Under the pieces are notes generated by a model. It was not told where the DNA came from and did no database searches. It worked only from the letters and a program-made list of their open reading frames with translations. Made by a program: the position numbers and the translations under genes. Below are positions 7,403-14,620 of a stretch of DNA of 27,575 nt, piece after piece (position 1 is the first letter of the stretch; each line of letters opens with the position of its first letter). This stretch comes from an uncultured Lachnospiraceae bacterium (lineage in GTDB: Bacteria; Bacillota; Clostridia; Lachnospirales; Lachnospiraceae): the NCBI GenBank assembly GCA_910584205.1, contig CAJUAA010000045.1, forward strand, positions 3,682 through 31,256, in the 5' to 3' direction.

Positions 7403-7418
7403 TATGAGAAATCTCATA
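7403..7418. promoter_or_regulatory. Perfect 16-bp palindrome, probable Crp/Fnr operator
   Basis: TATGA-N6-TCATA (TATGAGAAATCTCATA) is a perfect inverted repeat between the divergent methyltransferase and Crp/Fnr genes. Half-site spacing of six bases is that of classic Crp/Fnr sites (TGTGA-N6-TCACA). Its position next to a regulator gene of this family supports autoregulation and control of the methyltransferase. Confidence 0.6.
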
Positions 7419-7491
7419 TGGATGGAAAGATTGATTGGTTAAAAAATGATGGAAAGCCTGACTGGAAGATGCAGGGAAAGGAACGGGGGTT

Positions 7492-8196
7492 ATGAGAGTG
7501 ATTCGTAAGGAAGAATTATCAGAGGAGTATGCCGGCCGGTTTCCGCTGTCCGACTGTTTCGGATTTGATATACGCCCTTATACGTCGGTCGTAAAATTCG
7601 ACAGTATGAAACACATTCTGCGTGAGGGCGAAAAGCCCGGTTCGCTGTATTATCTGATCAAGGGGCGGGCAAAACTGTATCTTTCTCACGAAAACGGGCG
7701 GATTTCCCTGATCAATTTTCTTGATGCGCCCTGTTTTGTCGGCGAGATGGAATTGTTCGGCGCCCAGGAAGAGGCGAACGGCGTCACCGCCATTACGCCC
7801 TGTACGTGTTATGAGATTCACACAGCCCAATGCAGGGAAAAAATATGGAATGACACAAAATTTCTGCGTTTTCTCTGTCTGTTCCTGAGCCGGAAAGTCA
7901 TCAGCAACACCTGCAATTATTCAAAAAATCAGTCCTATCCCCTGGAGGTACGTCTGGCGGATTTTATTCTTTTGACCTCGTATCATCAAATGTACAGAGA
8001 AAAGCATACCGAAGCCGCAGAATTTCTGGGAGTGACTTATCGCCACCTGCTCTACGTGCTTGCGGAGTTTGTAAAGCGGGGATACCTGAAAAAAACAAAA
8101 CAGGGTTATCTGATTCAGGATGTATCTGCCCTCCGCAGAACGGCAGAGGGCAGGCAGTCGAAACCGGACGCGGCGAACGCGTCAAAAAAAATCTGA
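7492..8196 (+). CDS. Crp/Fnr-family transcriptional regulator (YeiL-like)
   Basis: A 234-residue protein with a cyclic-nucleotide-binding-like beta barrel at about residues 35-125 (HILREGEKPGSLYYLIKGRAKLYL, then FVGEMELFG) and a C-terminal winged helix at about 150-215 (RLADFIL; HTEAAEFLGVTYRHLLYVLAEFVKRGYL). Overall shape and the TEAAEFLGVTYRHLLYVL block resemble E. coli YeiL. Conserved cAMP-contact residues are not evident, and cysteines (C18, and others in the barrel) are scattered, so the effector is unknown. The start is preceded by a G-rich AGGAACGGGGG. The 3' end of the gene is an A-tract just before the promoter of the HAD gene. Confidence 0.75.
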   Translation: MRVIRKEELSEEYAGRFPLSDCFGFDIRPYTSVVKFDSMKHILREGEKPGSLYYLIKGRAKLYLSHENGRISLINFLDAPCFVGEMELFGAQEEANGVTAITPCTCYEIHTAQCREKIWNDTKFLRFLCLFLSRKVISNTCNYSKNQSYPLEVRLADFILLTSYHQMYREKHTEAAEFLGVTYRHLLYVLAEFVKRGYLKKTKQGYLIQDVSALRRTAEGRQSKPDAANASKKI

Positions 8197-8209
8197 AAAA
8201 ATCATAATA

Positions 8210-8238
8210 TTGACAAATCAAACGGCAGATTATACAAT
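8210..8238 (+). promoter_or_regulatory. Promoter of the HAD-family gene
   Basis: TTGACA (8210-8215) and TACAAT (8233-8238) are separated by 17 bp and lie 32 bp before the HAD start. A TCAAAAAA element at 8182-8189 just upstream matches the repeated element between the sugar-operon promoters, a possible but unproven link to the DeoR regulator. Confidence 0.75.
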
Positions 8239-8270
8239 GCAGGTAAGAAAGACAGGACGGAGGGCCGGGT

Positions 8271-8918
8271 ATGAAGAAAAAAGCGGTGATATTTGATATG
8301 GACGGGGTGCTGATCGACAGCGAGCCGGTATACCTTCAGCTGTTCCGGGATCTTCTTACGGAAAATGGCTGTGTGATTGACGAAGAGAAGATGCGTATAC
8401 TGGCGGGAGCCAGCGGCGGCAGGCTGTGGGGGACGGTGGCGCAGATGTGGAAAGAAGAGATCAGCCCGGACAGGATGCGCAGGATCTATAAAGAGCGGTA
8501 TGCGGATTTTCGTTTTCCATACCGGGATGCTGCCTGTCCGGGCGTCCGGCCGCTTCTGGAATGGATGAAGGCAGAGGGGTATGTCCTGGCGCTGGCCTCA
8601 TCCTCTTCGGAAGAGGCGATCCGGCAGATGCTGGACGCCTTGGAGCTCCATGGATATTTTTCCCATATCATCAGCGGAAAGATGTTCAAAGAGAGCAAGC
8701 CGAATCCGGAAATCTACCTGTATGCCCTGTCGGTACTGGGACTGCCGGCCAGGGACTGCATGGCGGTGGAGGATTCCACTTACGGAATCTGTGCGGCGAA
8801 GGCCGCAGGCCTTCAGGTGGCGGCGGTCAAAGACGACCGGTTTTCCTTTGACCAGTCGCAGGCGGACTGGTTTCTGAAGCGGACCGCCGACCTGAAGGAA
8901 CTGCTCTTACATATGTAA
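8271..8918 (+). CDS. HAD-superfamily phosphatase / beta-phosphoglucomutase-like
   Basis: A 215-residue haloacid-dehalogenase enzyme. Motif I is VIFDMDGVLIDSEP (nucleophile D9, acid D11), motif II is LALASSSS, motif III is the Lys of KESKPNPEIYLYAL, and motif IV is MAVEDSTYG. A helical C1 cap sits between motifs I and II. Motif I with DGVLIDSEP and the SSS motif are typical of the beta-phosphoglucomutase / sugar-phosphate phosphatase subgroup. GGAGGGCC precedes the start. It runs toward the DeoR gene, with only 2 bp between the stops. By position it may dephosphorylate sugar phosphates of the neighbouring pathway, but that is inference. Confidence 0.85.
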   Translation: MKKKAVIFDMDGVLIDSEPVYLQLFRDLLTENGCVIDEEKMRILAGASGGRLWGTVAQMWKEEISPDRMRRIYKERYADFRFPYRDAACPGVRPLLEWMKAEGYVLALASSSSEEAIRQMLDALELHGYFSHIISGKMFKESKPNPEIYLYALSVLGLPARDCMAVEDSTYGICAAKAAGLQVAAVKDDRFSFDQSQADWFLKRTADLKELLLHM

Positions 8919-8919
8919 G
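8906..8919. repeat. 14-bp perfect palindrome over the HAD stop codon
   Basis: CTTACATATGTAAG spans the HAD stop and abuts the end of the convergent DeoR gene. It has no loop and no T-tract, so it is not a normal intrinsic terminator. It may be chance. Confidence 0.5.
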
Positions 8920-8920
8920 A

Positions 8921-9685
8921 TTATACCAGAATGATGGATTTCCCGTTGTTCCGGAGTTTTTCCACGATGGATGTGTCCAGTTCCCTGCCGGAGATAATGG
9001 TGGTGATTTTCTCCATCATTCCTACGGAAAAGAGCGCCTGGGCGCAGAATTTGGAATGATCGCAGAGCAGGAATACCTCTTTTGCGTTGTCCATGCCGAT
9101 GCTCTTGAGATTGACATCGTCCATGGTGTAGCTCATGATTCCCAGATCCGGGTCGATGGCGTCCACGGACAGAAAGATCTTGTCCACGGACAGGCTTTTC
9201 AGCATGGATTCCGCATAGAAGCCGTAGGAAGAGCAGAAGCCTTTCCGGATGATTCCGCCGATGAAGATCAGATGGTTGGCGGTGTTCGTGTTGACTTCCC
9301 CGGCGATGTGGATGTCGTTGGTGACGATGGTCAGGCTGGAGAAGGCGTTCAGAAGCTTTGCCACCTCCAGCACCGTCGTTCCGGAATCCAGGATGATCCG
9401 GTCCTCCGGGCCGATGTACCGCAGAGCTTCTTCTGCGATCCTTTTTTTCTCATCGGCGTTGACCTGGGATCTGACCAGAAGAGAAGGTTCATATGGGGCA
9501 GAAGCGATGATGGACTGAGCGCCGCCCCGTATTTTGACGATCCGTTTTTCCTCAGCCAGGCTGTTGATGTCCCGCCTGGCTGTGGCCTTGGAGATATGAA
9601 CCTGTTCCATCAGGTCTTCGATGGTGACGATTCCTTTCTGGTTAACAATATCGATGATCTGGTTCTGACGTTCTGCACGTAACAT
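8921..9685 (-). CDS. DeoR-family transcriptional regulator of the sugar locus
   Basis: A 254-residue protein with a DeoR helix-turn-helix at about residues 5-57 (RQNQIIDIVNQKG; VHISKATARRDINSLAEEKRIVKIRGGA). A C-terminal DeoRC sugar-phosphate sensor domain follows, with DSGTTVLEVAKLL, TNDIHIAGEV, FIGG and SVDAID blocks. Such proteins usually repress sugar operons and are released by a phosphorylated pathway intermediate. It is encoded 70 bp after the LyxK-like gene on the same strand and probably shares its transcript. Upstream AGGAG is about 14 bases from the ATG, a long spacing. Candidate binding sites are the phased A-tract repeats at 12334-12388. Confidence 0.85.
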   Translation of the reverse strand: MLRAERQNQIIDIVNQKGIVTIEDLMEQVHISKATARRDINSLAEEKRIVKIRGGAQSIIASAPYEPSLLVRSQVNADEKKRIAEEALRYIGPEDRIILDSGTTVLEVAKLLNAFSSLTIVTNDIHIAGEVNTNTANHLIFIGGIIRKGFCSSYGFYAESMLKSLSVDKIFLSVDAIDPDLGIMSYTMDDVNLKSIGMDNAKEVFLLCDHSKFCAQALFSVGMMEKITTIISGRELDTSIVEKLRNNGKSIILV

Positions 9686-9755
9686 AGCGTATTCACAAGC
9701 TCCTGTTTTTCATAATTCTGATTGTGTTCCCGAAAAAAGCCCGCTTTGTAAAATA

Positions 9756-11258
9756 TCAGGAATAAAAGGCGTCAAGACAGCGGACAGCCCGCTGATACTG
9801 CTCATATTTCTTCCGGTAGATTCCGGTGCGTCCCGGGTCCGGGACATAGGTTCCGGCCACATGGCACATGTGCCGGACCGCGTCTTCGGGGTCCTTCCAC
9901 GTCCCGCAGGCGATCCCGGCGCAGATGGCGGAGCCCATGGCGCCCAGTTCCGTACAGTCCATGACCTCGATGGGGATGCCCAGGACGTCCGCCGCCATCT
10001 GGCACCAGACCGGAGATCTGGAAGCGCCGCCGGAGAAGCGGGCGGCCTCCGGCAGGCGCGTTCCGTACAGCGCGCGGATATGCTGCAGGAGCGAGAACAG
10101 GATGCCCTCATAGACTGCCATTAACATATGGTCTGCCGTATGGTGTCCTGCCATCTGAAAAAAACATGCTTTTGCCGGAACCGGAGTGTTGGAACCATAC
10201 AGATACGGAAGAAAGATGAGATCGCTTTCTTCGGGATCCATGCGGCCGACCACACGGTTGCAGTATTCGTAGACGTTCTCCCCGTCCGGGATGCGTCTGC
10301 CGTAGGCCTGCTCCAGGAACCAGTCCAGATTTCCGGCGGATGTGGGGCTGGATTCCTCGCTGAAATACCAGCCGTCCAGGAAGGAGAACATGTTGTTGCT
10401 TTTTCCTTCGCACTCCTTCAGATCCGGGGTCAGATGGCCGCTGATGCCCCAGGTCCCGACGATCAGGGACAGGGCGTCGTCACCCAGAATCCCGCTGGCA
10501 AGGGTGCAGGCGGCCACGTCGTACAGGCCGGCCGCCACAGGCGTGCCCGTGTACAGCCCGGTCTGCGCGGCGGCCTCCTCCGTAATATGGCCGGCGGTCT
10601 GGAAGGGAGAGAAGATCCGGTCCGGAACAAGCGGGTACAGCTCTTCGATGCCCAGAATCCGGAAGATTTCCGGTTCAAAGACTCCGGTCCGGAGACTGAA
10701 CAGGTTCGTGTTGGACGCGTCGGTCCGCTCGGTTCCGATGATACCGGTCAGCCGGTACCGGATAAAATCCTTGATCATCATCACATGGGCGGCGTTTTTC
10801 AGGAGATCGGGCCGGTTTCGCTGAAACCAGGGAAGCAGCATGCCCGGCTGTCCCGCCCAGAGGCGCTGCAGGGTATGGGCGTAGACCGCGTCGTCGGTGC
10901 CGTTTTTCCGGAATTCCGTCAGAAGCCCGTCGGCGCGGGAATCCGTGGAGACGATAAAGGGGCAGACGGGGTCTCCCTGCGCGCCCAGAAGGATCATTCC
11001 GCCTCCGTATCCGCACATGGAGACGGCCCGGATCTCCCGGGCATGCAGAGAAGACTGCTGTAACGCAGCCTGTATGACCTGGCAGTTGGCGTTCCAGACT
11101 TCTTCGCCGTCACGCTCGGTACAGCCGCTGCCCGGCCGGTTCATTCGAATCCTTGTTGATGCGGTGGTAATCGTTGTTCCGTTCTGATCGAAAATGACAC
11201 ATTTTGTAGTAGAACCACCATTGTCGATCCCCATAAAATAAGAAGGTCTCATGAGCAT
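9756..11258 (-). CDS. lyxK: FGGY-family kinase, L-xylulokinase-like
   Basis: A 500-residue cytosolic carbohydrate kinase. The ATP-binding N-terminal block is FMGIDNGGSTTKCVIFDQNG. Later blocks are VSTDSRAD, LWAGQPGMLLPWF, VGTWGISGHLT, SSPTSAGNLDWFLEQ, LIFLPYLYGSN, FSGGASRSPVWCQMAADVLG and, at the end, IYRKKYEQYQ. The SPTS-GNL-WF, FLPxLYGSN and YxKKYxxYQ blocks match E. coli LyxK (498 residues) better than XylB as I remember them. LyxK phosphorylates L-xylulose to L-xylulose-5-P, fitting the UlaE-like enzyme on the other arm. The start may be either of two ATGs (11258 or 11252). GAGGAG is only 4 bases from the first and 10 from the second. 3-Keto-L-gulonate or another pentulose are alternative substrates. 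Confidence 0.75.
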   Translation of the reverse strand: MLMRPSYFMGIDNGGSTTKCVIFDQNGTTITTASTRIRMNRPGSGCTERDGEEVWNANCQVIQAALQQSSLHAREIRAVSMCGYGGGMILLGAQGDPVCPFIVSTDSRADGLLTEFRKNGTDDAVYAHTLQRLWAGQPGMLLPWFQRNRPDLLKNAAHVMMIKDFIRYRLTGIIGTERTDASNTNLFSLRTGVFEPEIFRILGIEELYPLVPDRIFSPFQTAGHITEEAAAQTGLYTGTPVAAGLYDVAACTLASGILGDDALSLIVGTWGISGHLTPDLKECEGKSNNMFSFLDGWYFSEESSPTSAGNLDWFLEQAYGRRIPDGENVYEYCNRVVGRMDPEESDLIFLPYLYGSNTPVPAKACFFQMAGHHTADHMLMAVYEGILFSLLQHIRALYGTRLPEAARFSGGASRSPVWCQMAADVLGIPIEVMDCTELGAMGSAICAGIACGTWKDPEDAVRHMCHVAGTYVPDPGRTGIYRKKYEQYQRAVRCLDAFYS

Positions 11259-11300
11259 TATACTCCTCGATATGGTCCTCTATCCTGTTGCCTTTTTTTC

Positions 11301-11330
11301 ATTATATCGTATGTGGGAACGTGATGGCAA
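11301..11330 (-). promoter_or_regulatory. Promoter upstream of the LyxK-like gene
   Basis: On the minus strand TTGCCA (11325-11330) and TATAAT (11301-11306) are separated by 18 bp, about 40 bp before the kinase start. On the same strand, two CAAAA-type direct repeats spaced 10 bp (plus positions about 11356-11371) lie upstream of the -35. These could bind a regulator. Confidence 0.65.
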
Positions 11331-11386
11331 TAGGAAATGAGTGAATTGTGATTTCTTTTGAGTGTTTTTGTAACACATAAGCTGCA

Positions 11387-11433
11387 ACCGCCGGGAGGGA
11401 GGACGCCTGCTGTACGTTCTCCCTCCCGGCGGT
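11387..11433. repeat. GC-rich hairpin between the sgcQ-like and lyxK-like genes
   Basis: Arms ACCGCCGGGAGGGAG (11387-11401) and its exact reverse complement (11419-11433) enclose a 17-base loop, 25 bp after the sgcQ-like stop. No U-tract follows on the minus strand. It may protect the 3' end of the upstream message or weaken read-through into the kinase gene, which has its own promoter downstream. Confidence 0.8.
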
Positions 11434-11457
11434 ATTTGTCTGCGGACGATGGAGCGT

Positions 11458-12270
11458 CTACAGTGTTTTTCTGAATTCCTTTACGATATCCATGAATTCC
11501 TTCACGCGGGCAACATCCACCGCGTTTTCAAAGACGCCGTCATACTTGAAGGTGGTGGCGCATACGGCGCCGTCGGAATGGGTCAGCTGCCGGACCACGT
11601 TGTCCTTGTTGCAGCCCGTGTTGCACAGGATCGGCGTATGCCTGACGGAAGATTTCACGCGGGAGAGGACCTGGGTATCGGTCTCGCTTCCGGCCGTGAG
11701 CCCGGATACGCAGATGGCATCCGGCTGGTTGTTGAATTCCGTGGAGCGGGCGATCTCCTCGATGGGACGGTCGGCAAGATATCTGGCAGCTTCCGGAACG
11801 ATGTTGTAGAGAAGCCGGATGTCTTTTCCGCCGATGGCCATCTGATGGCGGACGGTCTCGCCCACGTTGGTGTTCCACAGGCCGAAATCCGACGCGTAGA
11901 CGCCGCTGATGATCTCACGGATAAATTTTCCGCCTACGGAGACGCACAGATCCAGAGAGGCGATGGGATCCCACAGGCAGTTGACGCCGTAGGGCACGGT
12001 GATTTCCTGACGGAGGGAGCCGATGACATAGCCCATGGCGGCGATGGTGATCGGTTCTACTTTCGTCAGATAAGGCAGGCTGAATTCATTGGAAAACATA
12101 ACGCCGTCCACGCCGCCGTCCTGCAGGGCGTGCAGATCCTTTCTGGCGCATTCCACCACATGCTCCATTCCGCGCTCCTGATCGTAATGCGGATCGCCCG
12201 GCAGCGGCTGAAGGTGGCACATGGCAATGATCGGTTTCTTTACTCCAAATAATTCTTCCATCCAGTTCAT
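11458..12270 (-). CDS. sgcQ: BtpA/SgcQ-family TIM-barrel protein
   Basis: A 270-residue protein of the BtpA family (PF03437). Diagnostic blocks are IIAMCHLQPLPGDPHYD, LQDGGVDGVMFSNEFSLPYL, VPYGVNCLWDPIASLDLCVSVGGKFIRE, ADRPIEEIARSTEFNNQPDAICVSG and TPILCNTGCNKDNVVRQL. E. coli SgcQ belongs here. BtpA itself was named from photosystem assembly in cyanobacteria, and the biochemical function of the bacterial sugar-locus members is unproven. AAAGGGGA lies about nine bases before the start. It opens the minus arm, divergent from the SgcE-like gene, repeating an SgcQ-SgcE association known from the E. coli sgc operon. It probably acts on a sugar or nucleoside-like intermediate of this pathway (inference). 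Confidence 0.8.
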   Translation of the reverse strand: MNWMEELFGVKKPIIAMCHLQPLPGDPHYDQERGMEHVVECARKDLHALQDGGVDGVMFSNEFSLPYLTKVEPITIAAMGYVIGSLRQEITVPYGVNCLWDPIASLDLCVSVGGKFIREIISGVYASDFGLWNTNVGETVRHQMAIGGKDIRLLYNIVPEAARYLADRPIEEIARSTEFNNQPDAICVSGLTAGSETDTQVLSRVKSSVRHTPILCNTGCNKDNVVRQLTHSDGAVCATTFKYDGVFENAVDVARVKEFMDIVKEFRKTL

Positions 12271-12322
12271 AATAGTGATTCCCCTTTCTGAAAATAAATC
12301 ATCGTATGTTGGTCACAACTGA

Positions 12323-12351
12323 AGAATACCATGAAAAATCAAAAAAGACAA
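12323..12351 (-). promoter_or_regulatory. Promoter of the sgcQ-like gene
   Basis: On the minus strand TTGTCT (12346-12351) and TATTCT (12323-12328) are separated by 17 bp, about 50 bp before the start codon. The first A-tract repeat (12334-12346) lies in the spacer and touches the -35, an ideal position for repression. Confidence 0.6.
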
Positions 12352-12388
12352 CCAAAAAATCAAAAAAATTCATTTTTTAAACAAAAAA
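12334..12388 (+). repeat. Three A-tract repeats phased at 21 bp, candidate DeoR operators
   Basis: AAAAATCAAAAAA occurs exactly at 12334-12346 and 12355-12367. A degenerate third copy (TTTAAACAAAAAA) stands at 12376-12388. The 21-bp period equals two helical turns. The repeats fill the space between the two divergent -35 elements. DeoR-family sites are commonly direct repeats, and phased A-tracts also bend DNA. Both readings fit, so binding by the local DeoR protein is inference. Confidence 0.6.
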
Positions 12389-12389
12389 G

Positions 12390-12418
12390 TTGCAAATAAC
12401 GTCAGGATGTGCTATGAT
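12390..12418 (+). promoter_or_regulatory. Promoter of the main sugar operon
   Basis: TTGCAA (12390-12395) and TATGAT (12413-12418) are separated by 17 bp, 59 bp before the first gene of the plus arm. The third A-tract repeat ends one base before the -35. Confidence 0.75.
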
Positions 12419-12477
12419 AATGACCACAGGAAAGAGAAAAAATGACAGAAAAGCTCAGAAAGGGAGGCAAACGAGTC

Positions 12478-13128
12478 ATGAACAGGATCGATCCATCTCT
12501 CGCTTCGGCGGACCCGCTCCGGCTGGCGGAGCAGATCGGACAGCTGGAAGGGCATCCGTTTCTTCATCTGGATATGGAAGACGGGAATTTTGTCCCGAAT
12601 CTTACCTTCGGCCTGAAGACGGTCCAGGCAGTAGCGGCGTACGCGGATCAGGAGCTGGACGCCCATCTGATGGTGACGGACCCGGGCGGTTACATAGAAA
12701 CGCTTCTGGATGCCGGCGTGCAAAGGATCGCGTTTCATATAGAGGCGGCGCCCTATCCGGCCGTGTATCTGAACCGCATCCGGGAGAGAGGGGGAAAGGC
12801 GGGGCTTGCCTTTAACTGTATGGAGCCGGTGGAATCGGCGCTTCCCTATGAAGACAGCCTGGACTATGTGCTGATCATGACCTCGGAGCCTGACGGCAGA
12901 GGGCAGGCGTTCAATCCGCGTATGCTGGAGAAGATCCGGCGGGCGAGAGCGGTCTTTTCCGACCGGATCGAGATCATGGCGGACGGCGGGATCTCGGAGG
13001 AACGGATGGATGAGGTTCTGGAAGCGGGCGCGGACATCCTGGTCATGGGAAGGGCCGTGTGGGGGGCCAGGACGCCGGGCAGCAAAATCAGAGAACTTAC
13101 AGAGAGAGCAGAACGGAGAGAGAGATGA
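12478..13128 (+). CDS. sgcE: SgcE-like ribulose-phosphate 3-epimerase family protein
   Basis: A 216-residue TIM barrel of the ribulose-phosphate epimerase family. Metal ligands expected in Rpe are visible: H30 and D32 (FLHLDMED), H63 (DAHLM) and D169 (MADGGIS). Blocks PSLASADPL, TFGLKTVQAVA and MTSEPDGRGQAF correspond closely to E. coli SgcE and differ from housekeeping Rpe (SADF, MDGHFVPN). The start at 12478 is preferred over an in-frame ATG at 12442. AGGGAGG (12461-12467) lies ten bases before it, and the PSLAS block then sits at the usual place. The stop overlaps the next start (ATGA). It may epimerize a pentulose phosphate at C3. Whether this is D-ribulose-5-P or another ketose phosphate is open. 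Confidence 0.75.
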   Translation: MNRIDPSLASADPLRLAEQIGQLEGHPFLHLDMEDGNFVPNLTFGLKTVQAVAAYADQELDAHLMVTDPGGYIETLLDAGVQRIAFHIEAAPYPAVYLNRIRERGGKAGLAFNCMEPVESALPYEDSLDYVLIMTSEPDGRGQAFNPRMLEKIRRARAVFSDRIEIMADGGISEERMDEVLEAGADILVMGRAVWGARTPGSKIRELTERAERRER

Positions 13129-13979
13129 TGTCGGATGAGATGCCGGTTTTTGGAATCTATGAAAAAGCGGTCAAACCGCAGGAGTTCGAATATATGTTTG
13201 CAGACGCCAGAAAGGCCGGCTATCAGTCCTTTGAGCTGAGCATTGACGCCACGGACGGACGGCTTAAGAGACTCTTATGGGGAAAGGAAGAGGCGGCGGA
13301 AGTCTGGCGGGCGGCGCTTCGGCAGGATATGAAGATCCTGACCATGTGCCTGAGCGGGCACAAGCGGTTTCCTCTGGGAAGCAGCGATCCGGAGACGGCA
13401 GAAGCCGGCATGAAGATCATGGAAAAGGCGCTGGAGCTGGCAGGGCGGCTGGGCGTCCGTGTGATCCAGCTTTCCGGTTTCGACGTCTACGATCAGGAGG
13501 AGCGGACCGGGGAGACGAGAAAGCGCTACATGGAACATATTTATGAGGCATCCCGGATGGCGGAGCGGACGTGCGTCATGCTTGCCATCGAACCGGTGGA
13601 AGGGAACCTTCTGGCGGTCCGGGATACGATGGAGGTGGTACGGGCCGTCGATTCCCACTGCCTGCACATCTATCCGGACGTGGCGAACATCAATTCCCTG
13701 GGGATCGATCCGATTAAGGAGCTGCCTTTCGGAAAGGGGCATATTGCGGCGGTGCATATGCGGGATTCCCTGCCCGGCGTCTACGATGCGACGATTCCTT
13801 TTGGCAGCGGGTATCTGGATTTTGACGGAGTGTTCCGGAAACTGGATGAGATCGGCTTTGCCGGGCCGCTGGTGGTGGAGATGTGGAATGCCGGGCGGCC
13901 GGAATATATGGAGTGGATCCGGCAGGCGCGGGAATATATGGAGACGCATATCAGGAAAGTGAGGAGAACAGATGTTTGA
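13125..13979 (+). CDS. ulaE: L-ribulose-5-phosphate 3-epimerase (UlaE/SgbU-like)
   Basis: A 284-residue TIM barrel, the same length as E. coli UlaE. Shared blocks are GIYEKA, MCLSGHKRFPLGS, GVRVIQLSGFDVYDQE, IYPDVANI, AAVHMRDSLPGVY, PFGSGYLDF and GPLVVEMW. Probable metal ligands are E156, D185, H211 and E252. UlaE converts L-xylulose-5-P to L-ribulose-5-P in L-ascorbate catabolism. Here it links the LyxK-like kinase to the AraD-like epimerase. It overlaps the preceding gene by 4 bp and the next by 8 bp, so translation is coupled. No ascorbate PTS or UlaG/UlaD genes are in the window, so the pathway is not the ascorbate one as such. Confidence 0.85.
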   Translation: MMSDEMPVFGIYEKAVKPQEFEYMFADARKAGYQSFELSIDATDGRLKRLLWGKEEAAEVWRAALRQDMKILTMCLSGHKRFPLGSSDPETAEAGMKIMEKALELAGRLGVRVIQLSGFDVYDQEERTGETRKRYMEHIYEASRMAERTCVMLAIEPVEGNLLAVRDTMEVVRAVDSHCLHIYPDVANINSLGIDPIKELPFGKGHIAAVHMRDSLPGVYDATIPFGSGYLDFDGVFRKLDEIGFAGPLVVEMWNAGRPEYMEWIRQAREYMETHIRKVRRTDV

Positions 13980-14610
13980 GAATGAGAAAAAACAGGTGCT
14001 GGATGCGGCGCTGGAGATCAAACGGTGCAGCCTGGTATCCCTGTCCGGGGGAAATATCAGCATGCGCGTGGGAGAAGACCGGTATCTGGTGACGCCGTCG
14101 GGCATGATCTACGAGGAGATGGTCCCGGACGATGTATGCCTGATCGACGGGACATGCCGGGTGGTGGAAGGGACACGGAAGCCGTCTTCGGATTCCTCCG
14201 CGCTGGTCTATATGTTTGAGCATATGCCGAAGGTCCGGGCGGTCATCCACACCCACCAGCCCTGGGCGACGGCGGCGGGCTTTGCCGCAGACGAGATCCC
14301 GGATTTTCTCGTGACCGTCATGGACGCCTGCCGGAATCCGGTGAAGGTGGCGCCCTTTACGCCCTCTTCGGCGGTGGGCATGGGAAAGCTGGCTGTTCAG
14401 TACGCCGGCGGCTCTCTGGCGGTGATTCTGAAGCATCACGGGGTCATTACCTGGGGGGAGGACCTTCAGGAGGCGTTGTACGCTGCTGTCTATCTGGAAG
14501 AAGCAGCCAAAACATATGTTCTGGCAAAGGCCATGGGAGCGGACATTCCCGCGCTTTCGCCGGAACTGATCGCACAGGAGAAGGCCGGATGGGAGACATA
14601 CGGACAGTAG
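13972..14610 (+). CDS. araD: L-ribulose-5-phosphate 4-epimerase-like class II aldolase family protein
   Basis: A 212-residue member of the class II aldolase/AraD family. Blocks LVSLSGGNISMR, LVTPSGM, VVEGTRKPSSDSS, AVIHTHQPWAT and LKHHGVITWG appear in the family order. Zinc ligands are H93, H95 and H156. D74 in the KPSSD block is the residue type of epimerases, where FucA-type aldolases carry Glu. The C-terminal YGQ places Y210 like the catalytic tyrosine of E. coli AraD. The reaction would be L-ribulose-5-P to D-xylulose-5-P, the exit into the pentose phosphate pathway. It is slightly shorter than E. coli AraD (231). An aldolase role is the main alternative. Confidence 0.75.
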   Translation: MFENEKKQVLDAALEIKRCSLVSLSGGNISMRVGEDRYLVTPSGMIYEEMVPDDVCLIDGTCRVVEGTRKPSSDSSALVYMFEHMPKVRAVIHTHQPWATAAGFAADEIPDFLVTVMDACRNPVKVAPFTPSSAVGMGKLAVQYAGGSLAVILKHHGVITWGEDLQEALYAAVYLEEAAKTYVLAKAMGADIPALSPELIAQEKAGWETYGQ

Positions 14611-14620
14611 GTGGCAGAAG

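Noticed and set aside
7352..7417. Longer methyltransferase start at 7417
   Set aside because: The extra residues are not family-like, the ribosome site is at the shorter start, and the extension overlaps the palindrome at 7403-7418.
13059..13124. Upstream start for the UlaE-like gene
   Set aside because: It would overlap the SgcE-like gene by 70 bp in another frame. The ATGA overlap at 13125 gives the exact UlaE length.
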